Assembly: GCF_947179515.1 (NCBI RefSeq)
Contig: NC_067473.1
Span: forward strand, 80,179,626 to 80,243,625
DNA: 64,000 nucleotides
From: Apodemus sylvaticus
Lineage: Eukaryota > Chordata > Mammalia > Rodentia > Muridae
Direction of reading: 5' to 3'
Part shown: positions 22,956 through 32,511 of the stretch, one piece after another
How positions within the stretch are numbered: position 1 is the first letter of the stretch
Layout: every line of letters begins with the position of its first letter
The notes under the pieces: model-generated
The model's database searches: none
What the model was told of the DNA's origin: nothing
The model's input: the letters and a program-made list of their open reading frames with translations, nothing else
Program-made: the position numbers and the translations under genes

Positions 22956-23337
22956 CGGTACTAGGGTGGGGCACTGTAACAAACCTGAGACTGTGCTCTC
23001 ATTTGAACTTTGGGCTGGACAAACCACTGAGTGCTCGGAACCCAGTGAGCTGTTCTCTAGGCTCGTAGAGGTTACAAATGTGGAGAGCAGTGCAGACGGC
23101 GGAGGCTAGTGACCTCTGGAGTGGAGCAAAGGTCTCTCGGAGCCATGGGGTGATAGTTGGCACTCAGACCTGTGGCTCCAGTCAGCTAGAGCTGAAGAGT
23201 TAGCTGTGGCTAATGTTAGTTTTCAGACGATTCCACCAGGCTCCCCTCAGGGACTTAGCAATGACTTCCACTTGCTGCCGTCACCTGCTGCCAGTGCCCG
23301 GTGTGCCAAGTATAAAGACTGCCCGCTACCCACCCCA

Positions 23338-23520
23338 TTCTCAGTGGGGTTCTCTCTCTCTCTCCCTTTCTGCCCTTGGAGCCCGTTCCTCTCCCTCTTT
23401 ACCCCATCTCTCTGCCCTCGTGGCTCTCCTGCTGCCTCCACTCCTTCCCCAAGTCCTCCCCCCTCCCTATCCCCCCAAACTTCCCTCTCTCCCAATCCCC
23501 CTCTCCTTCCTCCAAATCCT
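23338..23520. repeat. CT-rich low-complexity tract
   Basis: A C/T-rich stretch beginning CTCTCTCTCTCTCCC. Proline/serine-rich frames across it are artefacts. Confidence 0.85.
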
Positions 23521-23594
23521 ACTTTATACCAGATTTCTTGCATGGAGTTGTCTCATGGAGTTCCGATCACTCGATGGTTTCGAGTGCTAATTAC

Positions 23595-24100
23595 TCAGGG
23601 ACACACCTGGGCATAGGCCTGCCAGGTTCCCCCTCCACCCTTTGTACCCCATAGCCGTCTGCCCTGTAACCAAAATGACCAGAGCACACCTTTGCTTTGC
23701 TGGTGGCACAATCGATACTGGTTAAGACGTTGGCAGCAAGTAAAGAGGAGCCCAGCATCACTGAGATAAAAGTCGTGTGGGAATAGTTCCCTAGGGTCAG
23801 CACAAAGAAGCTGTGGTCCAAGGAAGTTGAACTGTGTCTCACACTGGTAGTTGAATTTGGTGATGTGTGGGAGCCTCTCAGGCGGTACTGGTTTTAAAAG
23901 TATGAAGGGCTCATGGAGCGAAGCTGAGGCTTGACCCCAGGAAAGGCCAGTACAGGCCATTGGTGAGAGTGCAGACTGCTGATGTAGAAGCCGTAGAACC
24001 GGAGGTGTAGAGAGAAAGTTGGGGCTTGGCTCCACATGGCAGGGTCAGGGTCTCCAAAGAGGCCAGGAGGAGCTACTGATGAAGGTACAACCCATCTGCA
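23595..24100 (-). other. Unassigned segment with a 146-residue open frame
   Basis: The minus strand is open for 146 codons, 24035-23595 (...PERLPHITKFNYQCETQF...). No domain, signal peptide or family match is visible. Its position beside an antisense LTR-like segment suggests a degraded retroelement or dispersed repeat. Not supported as a gene. Confidence 0.3.
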
Positions 24101-24109
24101 GGGGAGAGC

Positions 24110-24290
24110 CTAACATGTTAGTGTAAGGGTCCACGGTTCCCCAAAGAATGACTCCTGGACTCAAATAGTATGCAAATGCAGAGTGTTTTATTCTGCAGAA
24201 GTCCAGCATGCTGGGGTCTCCCATTACCACAATAGAGACAACCAAGTGAGCTTGCCGGCCTGATTTAAAGCACGTTAGGGAATTCCGGGG
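24110..24290 (-). mobile_element. Possible ERV LTR fragment, antisense
   Basis: The minus strand reads GGAGACCCCAGCATGCTGGAC...AGAATAAAACACTCTGCATTTGCAT, with an AATAAA signal in a context typical of LTR R-U5. Boundaries uncertain. Confidence 0.45.
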
Positions 24291-24867
24291 TGGGTGACCT
24301 CTATGTTAATCTGTCAGGGCCATCTCTAAGGACATTCCATTCCCAGGGTGTGGGGGCTGGAGACTTGCTGGGGAGGTCTGGAAAGTTGCGGAGGAAGTAG
24401 CTGAAGAAGTCGGAAACTGCTCCTGATCCATTTCATTGTCCTTCCCTCAGGCCAAGTCGAGGGCCAGTTTCTGAGGCCTGGACTTAACCTGAGATTACCC
24501 AGTTCTTGGAAACAGAGTTTAGTCCTAGTCTCCTTAGCTGCCCGTTTGAAGCCTGTCGTGGAATCAGCCTAGCCTTCTTACTAATACTATGGGATGACCA
24601 CCAAGGCCAACAGCAGCTGTGTACCGGAGCTGTGTACAGCAGTTGTGTACTGCTAGGGCTTAAGAGACACGCTGCATGTGCTGTGGGTGGCAGGGTACTA
24701 GTCTTCTATTGTGGGGCTTTCAAGGATCTTGAATTTAATTAGGACAGGAAGAAATCTACATAGTTTAAAGCTGTCGGCTTTTTGCTGGGGCAGCCTCACA
24801 GCTAGTGTCTAGCTTCTAACAGAACCATTCTGTCTCTCCAGGTGGTGTGTCTTCCTCCCCCCCCCCC

Positions 24868-25052
24868 AGATTTATTTATTTAATGTATGTGAAGACACTG
24901 TCACTGTCTTCAGACACATCAGAAGAAGGTATCAGATTCCCATTTTCATTACGGATGGTTGTGGCCACCATGTGGATCCTGGGATTTGAACTCCGGACCT
25001 CTGGAAGAGCAGTCAGTGCTCTTAACCACTGAGCCAGCCCTCCAGCCTGCCG
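24868..25052 (-). mobile_element. B2 SINE, antisense
   Basis: Following a poly-C run, GATTTATTTATTTAATGTATGTGAAGACACTG...GATCCTGGGATTTGAACTCCGGACCTCTGGAAGAGCAGTCAG...GAGCCAGCCCTCCAGCC is a nearly complete B2 in reverse. Confidence 0.95.
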
Positions 25053-25811
25053 CATGGTTCTTATTGCCTGCCTCCAGCCCATGCCATCTCGTTTCCATGC
25101 ATAGCTGTCCTGCTTCTCACTGCCTCCCCCAAGTCTCCACCTGCCCCATCTTTGTGCCCCAGCTCCAACTCTTTATTGTGCAGAAAACCATATTCCTTCC
25201 TCAACTAGTGGGCTACAGAAAGTCACTTCCCCCACGGCAGCTAGTGTGGGTAAGAAAGTGACATTTACATATCCTGAGAACTGGGCATTGCTGGCTTTAA
25301 ATAATAGTTGAAAACCCAAGTACACACTTTGTCATAGCCAGAAAACACCGTATTTCTGGGTCACCTGAGCAATCCTCCACTGCTCCCACAGAAGGGTCAG
25401 GGAACCCGGAAGCTGTCCACTCCAGCTAACACACTGCACACGTTGGCATCCCTTTCCTGAACCTGGGCATGGTGACTAGACTATGGTTGGCACCTTCAAG
25501 TCTGCTGAAGTTGCTGAGACAAGAGACACCCCAAGAACTGCCCCTGGCCACTGTGAGGGAAGCTGGGAGGCACGGCTCGCTCCCTCAGAAGGTAGCAGCA
25601 CCTGCAGGCCCCAACACTGGCCCCAGCTCCAGCCGCCTCCGAGAAAGGGCTTTGTGCTACAAGTTGCAGCATCTGCCTGCCTCTCCGCTGTCTGTGCTGT
25701 GCCTGCATGTGTGTTCACAGCATCTGCTCTCAGATAAATGTCTGTCAGCCAAACTCTTGTCTGTCGTTCGGAGAAGACATTCCAAGACAGAGTCCAGAGA
25801 AATCACTTTAC

Positions 25812-25817
25812 TTTAAT
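25812..25817 (-). terminator. Inmt polyadenylation signal (ATTAAA)
   Basis: On the minus strand ATTAAA lies about 180 nt downstream of the Inmt stop codon. It is the only good hexamer in the proximal 3' region and gives a 3' UTR of about 200 nt, with cleavage expected near 25795. The cleavage site is inferred. Confidence 0.7.
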
Positions 25818-25996
25818 GAGCTTTGATCAGGGTTCAAAAGGAGCTAAGGGGATGGATTTTGGTGCTGAAATGAGAGAACCTTGGGTTTTCCCTTGTGAGT
25901 GTGACCGGTAATAGATGGAAGCAAGGAGGTCAGTGTTAGAAAGCGGTGGAGCGAGGCTTTACCAATGGTCGCTATAACTTCCCAGAGCCGGTGGCC

Positions 25997-26426
25997 TCAG
26001 GCACTGGGACCCTTCCGGGCAACCACGAAGCATAAACCGTCATTGACGCAGTAAGCTTCCGAGTAGCTGAGGGAGACACAGTTGCACCTCAGCACCTGGC
26101 AACCGGCATCTTGAATAGCCTTCTCCACCGTCTCCTTCTCCAGGTAGACCCCAGAGAACTTCTTGGGGCCCACCATATAGTGCTGGAAGCGCAGCGTCAC
26201 CAAGGTCACCAGGTGCCCTCCCGGCTTCAGCAGGCCAGCCAGTCTGCGCAAGGCTGCCCGGTAGGTGTCTACGTCAAGACAGGCACACTCCATGGCCAGA
26301 AAGGTCAGCACGCAGTCAGCCAGAGGCACCTGAGCTGACCCCAGCGGGGGTGTCTGGGTCACATCACACTTCAGTACACGGGTGACTGTCCTTCGGAGCT
26401 TGGCCTCCTTCTCCTGCCACCTGCTT
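25997..26426 (-). CDS. Inmt: Inmt coding exon 3 (terminal)
   Basis: The acceptor CCTCTCACAG precedes 26426. The exon encodes RWQEKEAKLRR, KCDVTQTPPLG, the LADCVLTFLAMECA helix region, LLKPGGHLVTLVTL and the C-terminus SLSYSEAYC...VARKGPSA, with stop TGA at 25999-25997. The whole C-terminal half of the Rossmann-fold methyltransferase lies in this exon, as usual for the family. ACLDVDTYR and YCVNDGL differ slightly from the mouse sequence I remember, which suggests a related species. Confidence 0.95.
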
Positions 26427-27227
26427 CTGTGAGAGGGTCAGAGAGATGCCGTGATGATTACAACGGACAGCACGACCATACAACCATACGTAATGAGCCG
26501 ATTGATATAATAAATGATAAAGTTTAAAATTCGTCATAAATGATGAATTACATCATACGTGATGAAATACATCATAAATGATGTAATTATGAAGAACAAC
26601 TTTTGTGGTTCTTTTTCTCTGACCCCGCAACCATCCTGATATTTAATCTAATTGGCAACATGCCCTGCAGTTGGAAACTGAGGCACAAAACTGCTCACAG
26701 CCACCAGCGAGGGTGGATTTGGCATTTGATTTGTCCTCCTCTTTCATACCTCCCCCTCCTTCTTAAAGTCATTTAATCTTTTTGGTGTATTTCATTATTA
26801 TTATTTTTGTTTGTGTGTATATATGTGGGGGCACATGTATGTGTGGAAAGGTGCATGCAGATGTTTGCACATGTGCGTAGAGGCCAGAGTAGCCTCAGTG
26901 TCATTCCTCTGGAACTGTCTCCTTTTACTGCAGTGTGAAGTGTCTGAGGAGACCCATAGGTTTGCTACAGACTCCAGCGTTCTCCAGGTTCCTCCGTGGG
27001 ATTTCTCTCTACTGTCACTGCTAGGGTAACTCTGCCACCTGCTGTCCTGACTGGGTTTGACACTCTCCTCAGCTTGGTGTCCTGAATAGATATAGGTCCT
27101 GAATTAGTGAGATGACTGCCAGGCCTTGGAAGCTGAGTTCAGTCCCTAGGATTCACATGCTGAAAAGAGAACCAGTTCTCACAGGTTAACCTCTGACCTC
27201 CACACATCCAGTATGGAATGCGTGCCA

Positions 27228-27279
<52 letters not shown>

Positions 27280-30077
27280 ATGCACACACACACACACACA
27301 CCAGACATACATGTACACCTACACATGTGCATTGTACACACATACATGCATATATACACGCTTATATACATATGCACATTTACATACAAATATATACTCT
27401 CACAGACAAAGGCATACACACATTCACACACACACCTTCATGCTGCATCCACACATAATGCAAACACAAATACACACGTGCACATTCACACACACGTACA
27501 CACATGCTGTGCCATTATGTCACTCTTATCATAGCCTTGTGTGCCAGAGTATGGCCTTGGTGGCCTCCCCTGATATGTATTCTCTTCATACATGGGTCTG
27601 CAACCTTTGTCGTGTGGCTCATGTCACTTGCATGTCTTCCTGAGACACATCTCTGTTCCCTCATTTCAACTACAAGAGAGGTCACCTCTCGCCCAGAACC
27701 TTGCTCTCCTGCCCCTGCCGAAGGCTCTCCCCAACCTCCCACTGCCTCTCTCCATCTAGCATGATGGTAACTGTCTCCCTGTGTAACAGGGGCTCCGTGG
27801 GGCTCCCTCCTCCTGGCTGTGTGTGCGCTTGATTCATGACACCAGATGGGACTATCTCCAAGGCCCCCTATAATTAATGTCCCTCTAACCATGCACCGTA
27901 GACTGTTCTAGACTGTAACAAAGTCAGTACTCTGTTCCAATATTTCAGGACAGAAATATTAACCTGTTTCTACTCTGCTCTGAGGATGGCTAGAGGACCC
28001 TCTCAAAGCCAGGGCCTCAGTTTCCCTGTCTGTATGATAAGATCAGAATCACTGATTCTTGCAGCTCCAGTTGGGGTATATACCCTCTATGAACCAAAGT
28101 GACACAGGACCTGCAGAAGGTTACTGCTGTTGGTCTCTGTGCTTTGTCACAATGCTGAGGGGACAAGTGTAAGGTACACCCCACAGCCTGTCTTTCCATA
28201 ACAAGTGTGTCCCCCAATGTCAAAGGAGACACTGAACCAGTTTCCAGAGCAGAGTAGGGGTGGTGTAAGCTGGACAGTCAGCAGGACTTCCTGGAGGACG
28301 CGACATAGAAGCTGATGTCACAGCTGGGTTGAGCGGGTACAGAGAAAGGAAGAGCTGGGTCAGATGGTTTGGGGCAGCATTAGGGCCAGAGGTGGGACTG
28401 AGCCAGAGGGAATGTTGTAGGTTCATGAGGTTAAGGTGGGCCAGGAGAACGTGAGGTGGGTGGTGGGTTCCGGTGCTGTCTGAGCACCAGAGGGGGCTTG
28501 TCTGAGAAGGACACGGTGGTGGACAACATGGGACCGTTTGCAGGTACCTGTCTCCCTCCAGCTCACACACATGCTGCACTATGGAGGACCAGTCATAGGC
28601 TCCGGGCTCCTTCTTCAGCCATTTCTGCAGCTCCTGCAGGTTCTGCGGGGTGTAGTCAGTGGCAATGATCTCCCGGAAGACCTCGCATGCTGAAAGCAGC
28701 TGGTAGATGGTTGGGCCACAGCCAACGTCGATCAGGACATCGCCCCCTACACCTCCTGTGGAGATAGCATGGCAGGTCTGGGCACCCGGGCTTCACATGT
28801 GCAGGCTGGGAAGGGCGGCAGCTGTATGTTGACCAGACCGGGGAGCAATGCTGGGGGGGGGGGGTACAGCCGACATCCTTAATCGCCTCCCCGTTACCCT
28901 CAGGATACTAGCGGAGGCCCAGGGTGGGGTACGTCTGGCCTTCTGGACACATTTAGGACTATTCTCTCTCTCTCTAATCAGTTGACAGGGGCTTATTTTG
29001 AAGAACATTGGATTTAGAAAACTGGAGGAATTGATAGAGTGGCAGGGTCTGGAGAAAGGCTGAGAGGACCAGCCTGTTCTTAAGAGCCCTTCTGGTTTGC
29101 TACACATAAGAAAGCGAGGCAGCCTAGGGCACGCCCTCTCAGCCTGCTCTCTCCCTTCTGCAGACCCCTTTTGTACCTACTATGCCTCTGCCAAGGACTG
29201 ATGCCTGCTCTCCGTTTTCTCCAGGAGCACCGGACTTCCTTTCCTCTGTATGCTGAGGTTGCTCCTTGCTACCCATTCCTTGGCCCTGAATGTCTGGTTA
29301 AGAAAGCTTTCGGGGGTGAGGGGGTTTGGGGGGTAATGTGTGTGCACTGAGCAACCTCCAGGGTCCCCAAAAACACCCTCCCCGTCAGTGCTGGGCCACT
29401 TGAAGTATTATGCTTTCTTCTTGCTGGTGTTACAACTAGCTCTCTGATGTCGACTGGCCACCTCTCTCCCTCCCCACCGTGCTGAGCCTCAGTTTCCCCT
29501 TAGACGTTGGGGGCAAATGGTGGAAACTTGTATGCATGTTTGTGGGGAAGAATTTTCATCAAATCTTTTTCAGAGAGAGTCAAGGTCCCAGAAAGACTGC
29601 AGAGCTTTCTGGAAGGCCTCTGGCAGAAGGGGAGGGAGGAGCAGCCTTGCTGCCCAGTCCCATGACACTTCTCTCAGCACGTGCCTAGGAGCGCCACACA
29701 TCTGAGGGTGCCCCTCGAAGTTCACGAGTGAAGCAACGGAGGCCGATCATGGCTGCAAGCCAAGTCCTTTGTTCCTGAGGCCTGGCTCCCCTGGATCCTC
29801 ACGCGTGACCCTCTGTGGGCTCCGTGGGACTAGTCACCTCTGTAGCATCTGTATGTGCAGAATGAGCCCTTCCTGTTGGCCTGGCTCCAGCCCCTCCCCA
29901 GGGAGACCTCGGCCACTCACCTGTAGAGAAGGTCTGGTGGAGGTTCTGCAGGCTAAACTTTACGATTTCCCGTTCTGCCACCGTTCCAGAGTCGAAGCTA
30001 TAGTAGGTGGTCAGGTAGTCTTTGGGAGTAAACTCTTTTTCATAGTCCTCACCTCCCATGCATGCCTTGCGCTCCAT
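25997..30077 (-). CDS. Inmt: Indolethylamine N-methyltransferase (whole coding span, 3 exons)
   Basis: Inmt transfers a methyl group from S-adenosylmethionine to the amine of tryptamine-like and other small amines and to thioethers; it is a cytosolic NNMT/PNMT/TEMT-family enzyme. Coding exons on the minus strand are 30077-29921, 28755-28548 and 26426-25997 (157+208+430 = 795 nt, 264 residues plus stop), the usual family length. All internal splice sites are GT/AG and the phases fit (exon 1 ends in phase 1, exon 2 in phase 2). The product reads from MERKACMGG to a VARKGPSA end without a break. The SAM motif I is LIDVGCGP (about residues 60-67) and the acidic SAM-ribose motif is TDYTP (about 85-89). 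Family identity is certain. The symbol follows from closeness to mouse Inmt rather than Nnmt and from the neighbouring Mindy4. Residues 63 (Val) and 65 (Cys) differ from the IDIGSGP I expect in INMT/NNMT. Confidence 0.95.
26533..26596. repeat. Cluster of CATCATAAATGATG-type palindromes in Inmt intron 2
   Basis: Three near-palindromes (CGTCATAAATGATG, CATCATACGTGATG, CATCATAAATGATG) are spaced about 20 bp apart, one helical-turn multiple, about 110-170 bp upstream of Inmt exon 3. They may be protein-binding sites or a decayed AT-rich microsatellite. Confidence 0.7.
26650..26750 (+). mobile_element. MIR-like fragment in Inmt intron 2
   Basis: CCTGCAGTTGGAAACTGAGGCACAAAACTGCTCACAGCC...GGTGGATTTGG follows the MIR core, diverged. 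Confidence 0.55.
26830..26965 (-). mobile_element. B4/RSINE-like SINE fragment, antisense
   Basis: GCACATGTGCGTAGAGGCCAGAGTAGCCTCAGTGTCATTCCTCTGGAAC is the reverse of the B4/RSINE1 family segment. Diverged and partial. Confidence 0.6.
27095..27228 (+). mobile_element. B2/B3-type SINE
   Basis: GAATTAGTGAGATGACTGCCAGGCCTTGGAAGCTGAGTTCAGTCCC...CTCTGACCTCCACAC is a diverged tRNA-derived SINE in sense orientation. It runs directly into a (CA)n tract. Confidence 0.7.
27229..27500. repeat. (CA)n and CA/TACA-rich tract in Inmt intron 2
   Basis: A pure (CA)n run of about 40 bp is followed by degenerate CACACGCACA, ACATACATG and CATATACA sequence over about 270 bp. Histidine/threonine-rich frames across it are artefacts. 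Confidence 0.95.
27985..28060 (-). mobile_element. MIR-like fragment, antisense
   Basis: CAGGGCCTCAGTTTCCCTGTCTGTATGATAAGATCAG is the reverse of the MIR core. Confidence 0.65.
28548..28755 (-). CDS. Inmt: Inmt coding exon 2
   Basis: This exon is bounded by the acceptor ATCTCCACAG (28756 upwards) and the donor GTACCT (28547 downwards). At 208 nt it equals the middle-exon size I expect for the NNMT/INMT family. It encodes about residues 53-122: the glycine-rich SAM motif I, then the segment ending TDYTP, then QNLQELQKWLKKEPGAYDW, and CELEGD at the 3' edge. The last codon is split AG|A across the next junction. No stop or frameshift is present. Confidence 0.95.
28756..29920 (-). other. Inmt: Inmt intron 1
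   Basis: GTGAGT donor at 29920-29915 and ATCTCCACAG acceptor at 28765-28756; 1,165 nt. It contains a poly-G run near 28852-28862 but no clear transposon. Confidence 0.93.
29921..30077 (-). CDS. Inmt: Inmt coding exon 1
   Basis: The ATG at 30077-30075 opens MERKACMGGEDYEKEF, followed by TPKDYLTTYYSF, the conserved N-terminal segment whose tyrosines contribute to SAM and substrate binding. The frame is also open upstream to an ATG at 30143. I chose the MERK start because it matches the family N-terminus, and because 30143 lies upstream of the start site expected from the TATA box. The exon ends in CTACAG followed by GTGAGT at 29920, a strong donor. It splits a glycine codon after its first base (phase 1). 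Confidence 0.95.
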
Positions 30078-30146
30078 CCTAGCCAGCCTACACAGCTGTC
30101 TGGACTCCTTTGCCCCTGCAAAGTGCTCGCTCCTTCCCACCATGCC

Positions 30147-30153
30147 TTTTATA
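30147..30153 (-). promoter_or_regulatory. TATA box of Inmt
   Basis: On the minus strand the sequence reads GATTATAAAAGGCATGG, a consensus TATAAAA about 70 nt upstream of the Inmt ATG. This predicts transcription starting near 30120-30125 and a 5' UTR of about 45 nt. There is no CpG island, which fits a tissue-restricted gene. The start position is inferred from TATA spacing only. Confidence 0.8.
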
Positions 30154-30730
30154 ATCTCTTTAGTAGACCTCCCTTCTCAGGGAGGAGCTAGGGTCTCTGC
30201 AGACGTTGTCAGAGTGCTGGTGTCAGATTTCTGACTGGATTTGATTTTTGTGATGAAGCAAGAGAGTGCTAGAGGGGACCCGGTCCTGTCCTGGGTCACT
30301 GGGTCCCAAAGCTCTCACCCCTGGTCCTCTAGGGTGGTGTGTGGACAATGGGGATCGAGGGAGGGAGAGAGAATTACAGAGGGACAGAGATACTCAGACA
30401 GACGAAGAGAAAGAGGCAGAGACCAAAGAGGCAAGGGTCTGCTCAGGGATGCTTCACTGCTGGGGTTGAGAGGAGAGTGTGGGGACACAGGGCCAGGCCC
30501 CCAGCCAACAACACATTCATGGCCCCCTGGGCTTCATCTCTGATATGGCAAACAAAATAAGAACCAGAGCAGAAATGTTCCTCAGGCTAGGGAAGTAGGA
30601 GGATCAGAGATTGTTCAAATTTCTCTGCTGTCTATACTCAGTGAACCTGCCTTTGTAAACAGCCTGTCTCTAACTGAGTTAATGATTCCCCAGTGGCTTA
30701 AGTCTTGTTTTCTCGTTTGGCTTAGTGGTT

Positions 30731-30740
30731 TCTTTCTTTT

Positions 30741-30812
<72 letters not shown>

Positions 30813-30826
30813 TTTTTTTTTTTTTT
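30731..30826. repeat. (CTTT)n microsatellite with poly-T end
   Basis: About 18 TTTC units end in a T run. It lies about 600 bp upstream of the Inmt start. Lysine/glutamate or phenylalanine/leucine frames across it are artefacts. Confidence 0.97.
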
Positions 30827-31033
30827 ATGAGCTCAGGAGAAACCGTTGACAGCACCTCCCTAAACACAAGGTCTGTGTGTTGGCCAAGCTCTGTATTTGG
30901 ACAAACGATTGAAAACACTCATGACACTGCACAGCGTGCCACACCCCCACATCCACGTGTGTCCTCTGGTCCTGGAATCGTCAGCTTCTGGGGATCCGCT
31001 GTGGTCGGGTCTGGGTGCTTTGAAAGATGATAC

Positions 31034-31430
31034 CCCAGTTTGCCTTCTATTGCGTTGGTAAACACCATGACCAAGGCATTCTGGGAAGGAAAGGACTTAT
31101 TTGACTTGCACCTCCTGATCGCAGTGGTCACTGAGGAAGGGCAGGGCAGGAACTCAAGCAGGAGCAGAGGCAGCGACACTGGAAGGACACTGCTCACTGA
31201 CTTGACCTCCATGGCTTGTTTTGTTTGCTTTCTCACAGAACCCAGAACCACTGGCTAAGGGGTGGCCCCACCCACAGAACACTGGGCTCACCCACGTCAA
31301 TCATTAATCAAGAAAACACCCTGCAGACCAGTCCAATGGAGGCCATTCCTCACTCGAGGGTCTCTCCTCCCAGGTGACTCTAGTTTGTGTTAGGTTTGAA
31401 AAAAAAAAAAAAACCTAACTGACACAGTTG
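31034..31430 (-). mobile_element. MaLR LTR (MT-like), antisense
   Basis: TTGCCTTCTATTGCGTTGGTAAACACCATGACC...GACTTATTTGACTTGC...CCACTGGCTAAGGGGTGGCCCCACCC...GACTCTAGTTTGTG is an MT-type LTR in reverse, about 0.9 kb upstream of the Inmt promoter and in the same orientation as Inmt. Confidence 0.8.
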
Positions 31431-31498
31431 CTACTACAAAAGGAAAATGGACAGAGGCTGTGTAGACTCTTACTCTGCTGTAGGGGAGTCTGCAGTGA

Positions 31499-31547
<49 letters not shown>
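31499..31547. repeat. (CA)n microsatellite
   Basis: About 24 uninterrupted CA units. Confidence 0.97.
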
Positions 31548-31551
<4 letters not shown>

Positions 31552-32023
31552 CTTGCTTCATCTCTTTCCAAAAGCCATCCAAGGGTGAGAGCTTCTGGGT
31601 AGCAAACTTCAGAGTGGGTTCCCCGGGGACAAGCATCGGGAGGATGGGCGTCACACTGTGGGGAATGTTCATGACATCGGTCGCCTGCTGTGTGACAGGG
31701 GTCTCCTGGCCTTTTCAAACAACCTACAAGGTATTTGCCCCCTCAACAACAAGGAAGTGGGGGGCAACGTGATGCCCTGGTCACTCTGTCAGCAGCTGAG
31801 GCTCCAGATTCATGTTCAAGGCCCTGGGTCTAAAGTGGGAGGCCAGCCTCGCCCCCAGCCTCACCCTGGTCACTCATCATCCCGACCTTCAGTTGCGTGG
31901 TTCATGGACTTGCTCACATGCTGCCTGATAAGCTCAGGGAACCAATCACTTGGGGACCCAGTGATGCAGAGCCCGTCCCTGGATCTCCATCATGCCCCCA
32001 GACACTAGGTTTCAAGCCAGAAG

Positions 32024-32236
32024 TGTTAGTATTCTGTCTAAGCTCCACCCCACACTTAACCTGGCAACAGCCAGGTATGCCCCGCCCCATAGACCTGGCC
32101 CACTATAAAAGGGGCTACTTGCCCCTCCTCCCTCTCTCTCATCGCTCTCTCTCATCACACTCTCACATCTCTGCCCTCTTGAGCTCCCCTCCCCTCCCCC
32201 CTCCACGTGGTTATGGCTGGCCTCCACTTATCTACT

Positions 32237-32284
<48 letters not shown>

Positions 32285-32492
32285 CCTCTCTCTCTCTGCC
32301 TTTAACTACCTCCACTATACCATTAACTCCCATCCTCTGCCCTAAATAAACTCTATTCTATACCATGTCTGTGTGCATGTGGTCCCTCAGGGGGAAGAGG
32401 TACATGGGCATGGGCCCGTTTAGGCACCCCCTTCCCCTACACCATCCTGCTGCACTCTCTAAACCCCTCTCTCTCTTTTTATGCCCCCTTCA
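32024..32492 (+). mobile_element. ERVK-type LTR (IAP/RLTR10-like)
   Basis: TGTTAGTATTCTG at the left and ...TATGCCCCCTTCA at the right give TG...CA ends about 469 bp apart. Inside are a TATA box (CCACTATAAAAGGGGC near 32103), a long CT-rich R-region microsatellite (32236-32302) and an AATAAA signal (TAAATAAACTC near 32343). A primer-binding site follows directly, so this is the 5' LTR of a largely deleted provirus. The family name is inferred from the TATA, CT-tract and PBS layout. Confidence 0.85.
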
Positions 32493-32493
32493 T

Positions 32494-32511
32494 TGGTGCT
32501 GAAACCCGGGA
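32494..32511 (+). other. Retroviral primer-binding site (tRNA-Phe-like)
   Basis: TGGTGCTGAAACCCGGGA starts two bases after the LTR end. It matches the 3' end complement of tRNA-Phe (TGGTGCCGAAACCCGGGA) except for one C-to-T change; IAP-type elements use this primer. No gag or pol sequence can be recognised downstream. Confidence 0.8.

Larger units (their letters stand above)
26427..28547 (-). other. Inmt: Inmt intron 2
   Basis: GTACCT donor at 28547-28542 and CCTCTCACAG acceptor at 26436-26427; 2,121 nt. It contains the palindrome cluster, MIR, B4-like, B2/B3 and (CA)n repeats listed separately. Confidence 0.93.

Noticed and set aside
1..25800. Crhr2 exons expected to the left of Inmt
   Set aside because: No receptor-like coding segment was recognised; the gene presumably starts further left, outside the window.
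29799..30143. 114-codon frame starting upstream of the Inmt ATG
   Set aside because: The first 22 codons lie at or above the predicted transcription start, and the end reads past the exon 1 donor; only MERK... to the donor is real.
31897..32349. 150-codon plus-strand frame
   Set aside because: Crosses the ERVK-type LTR and its CT tract; no protein family.
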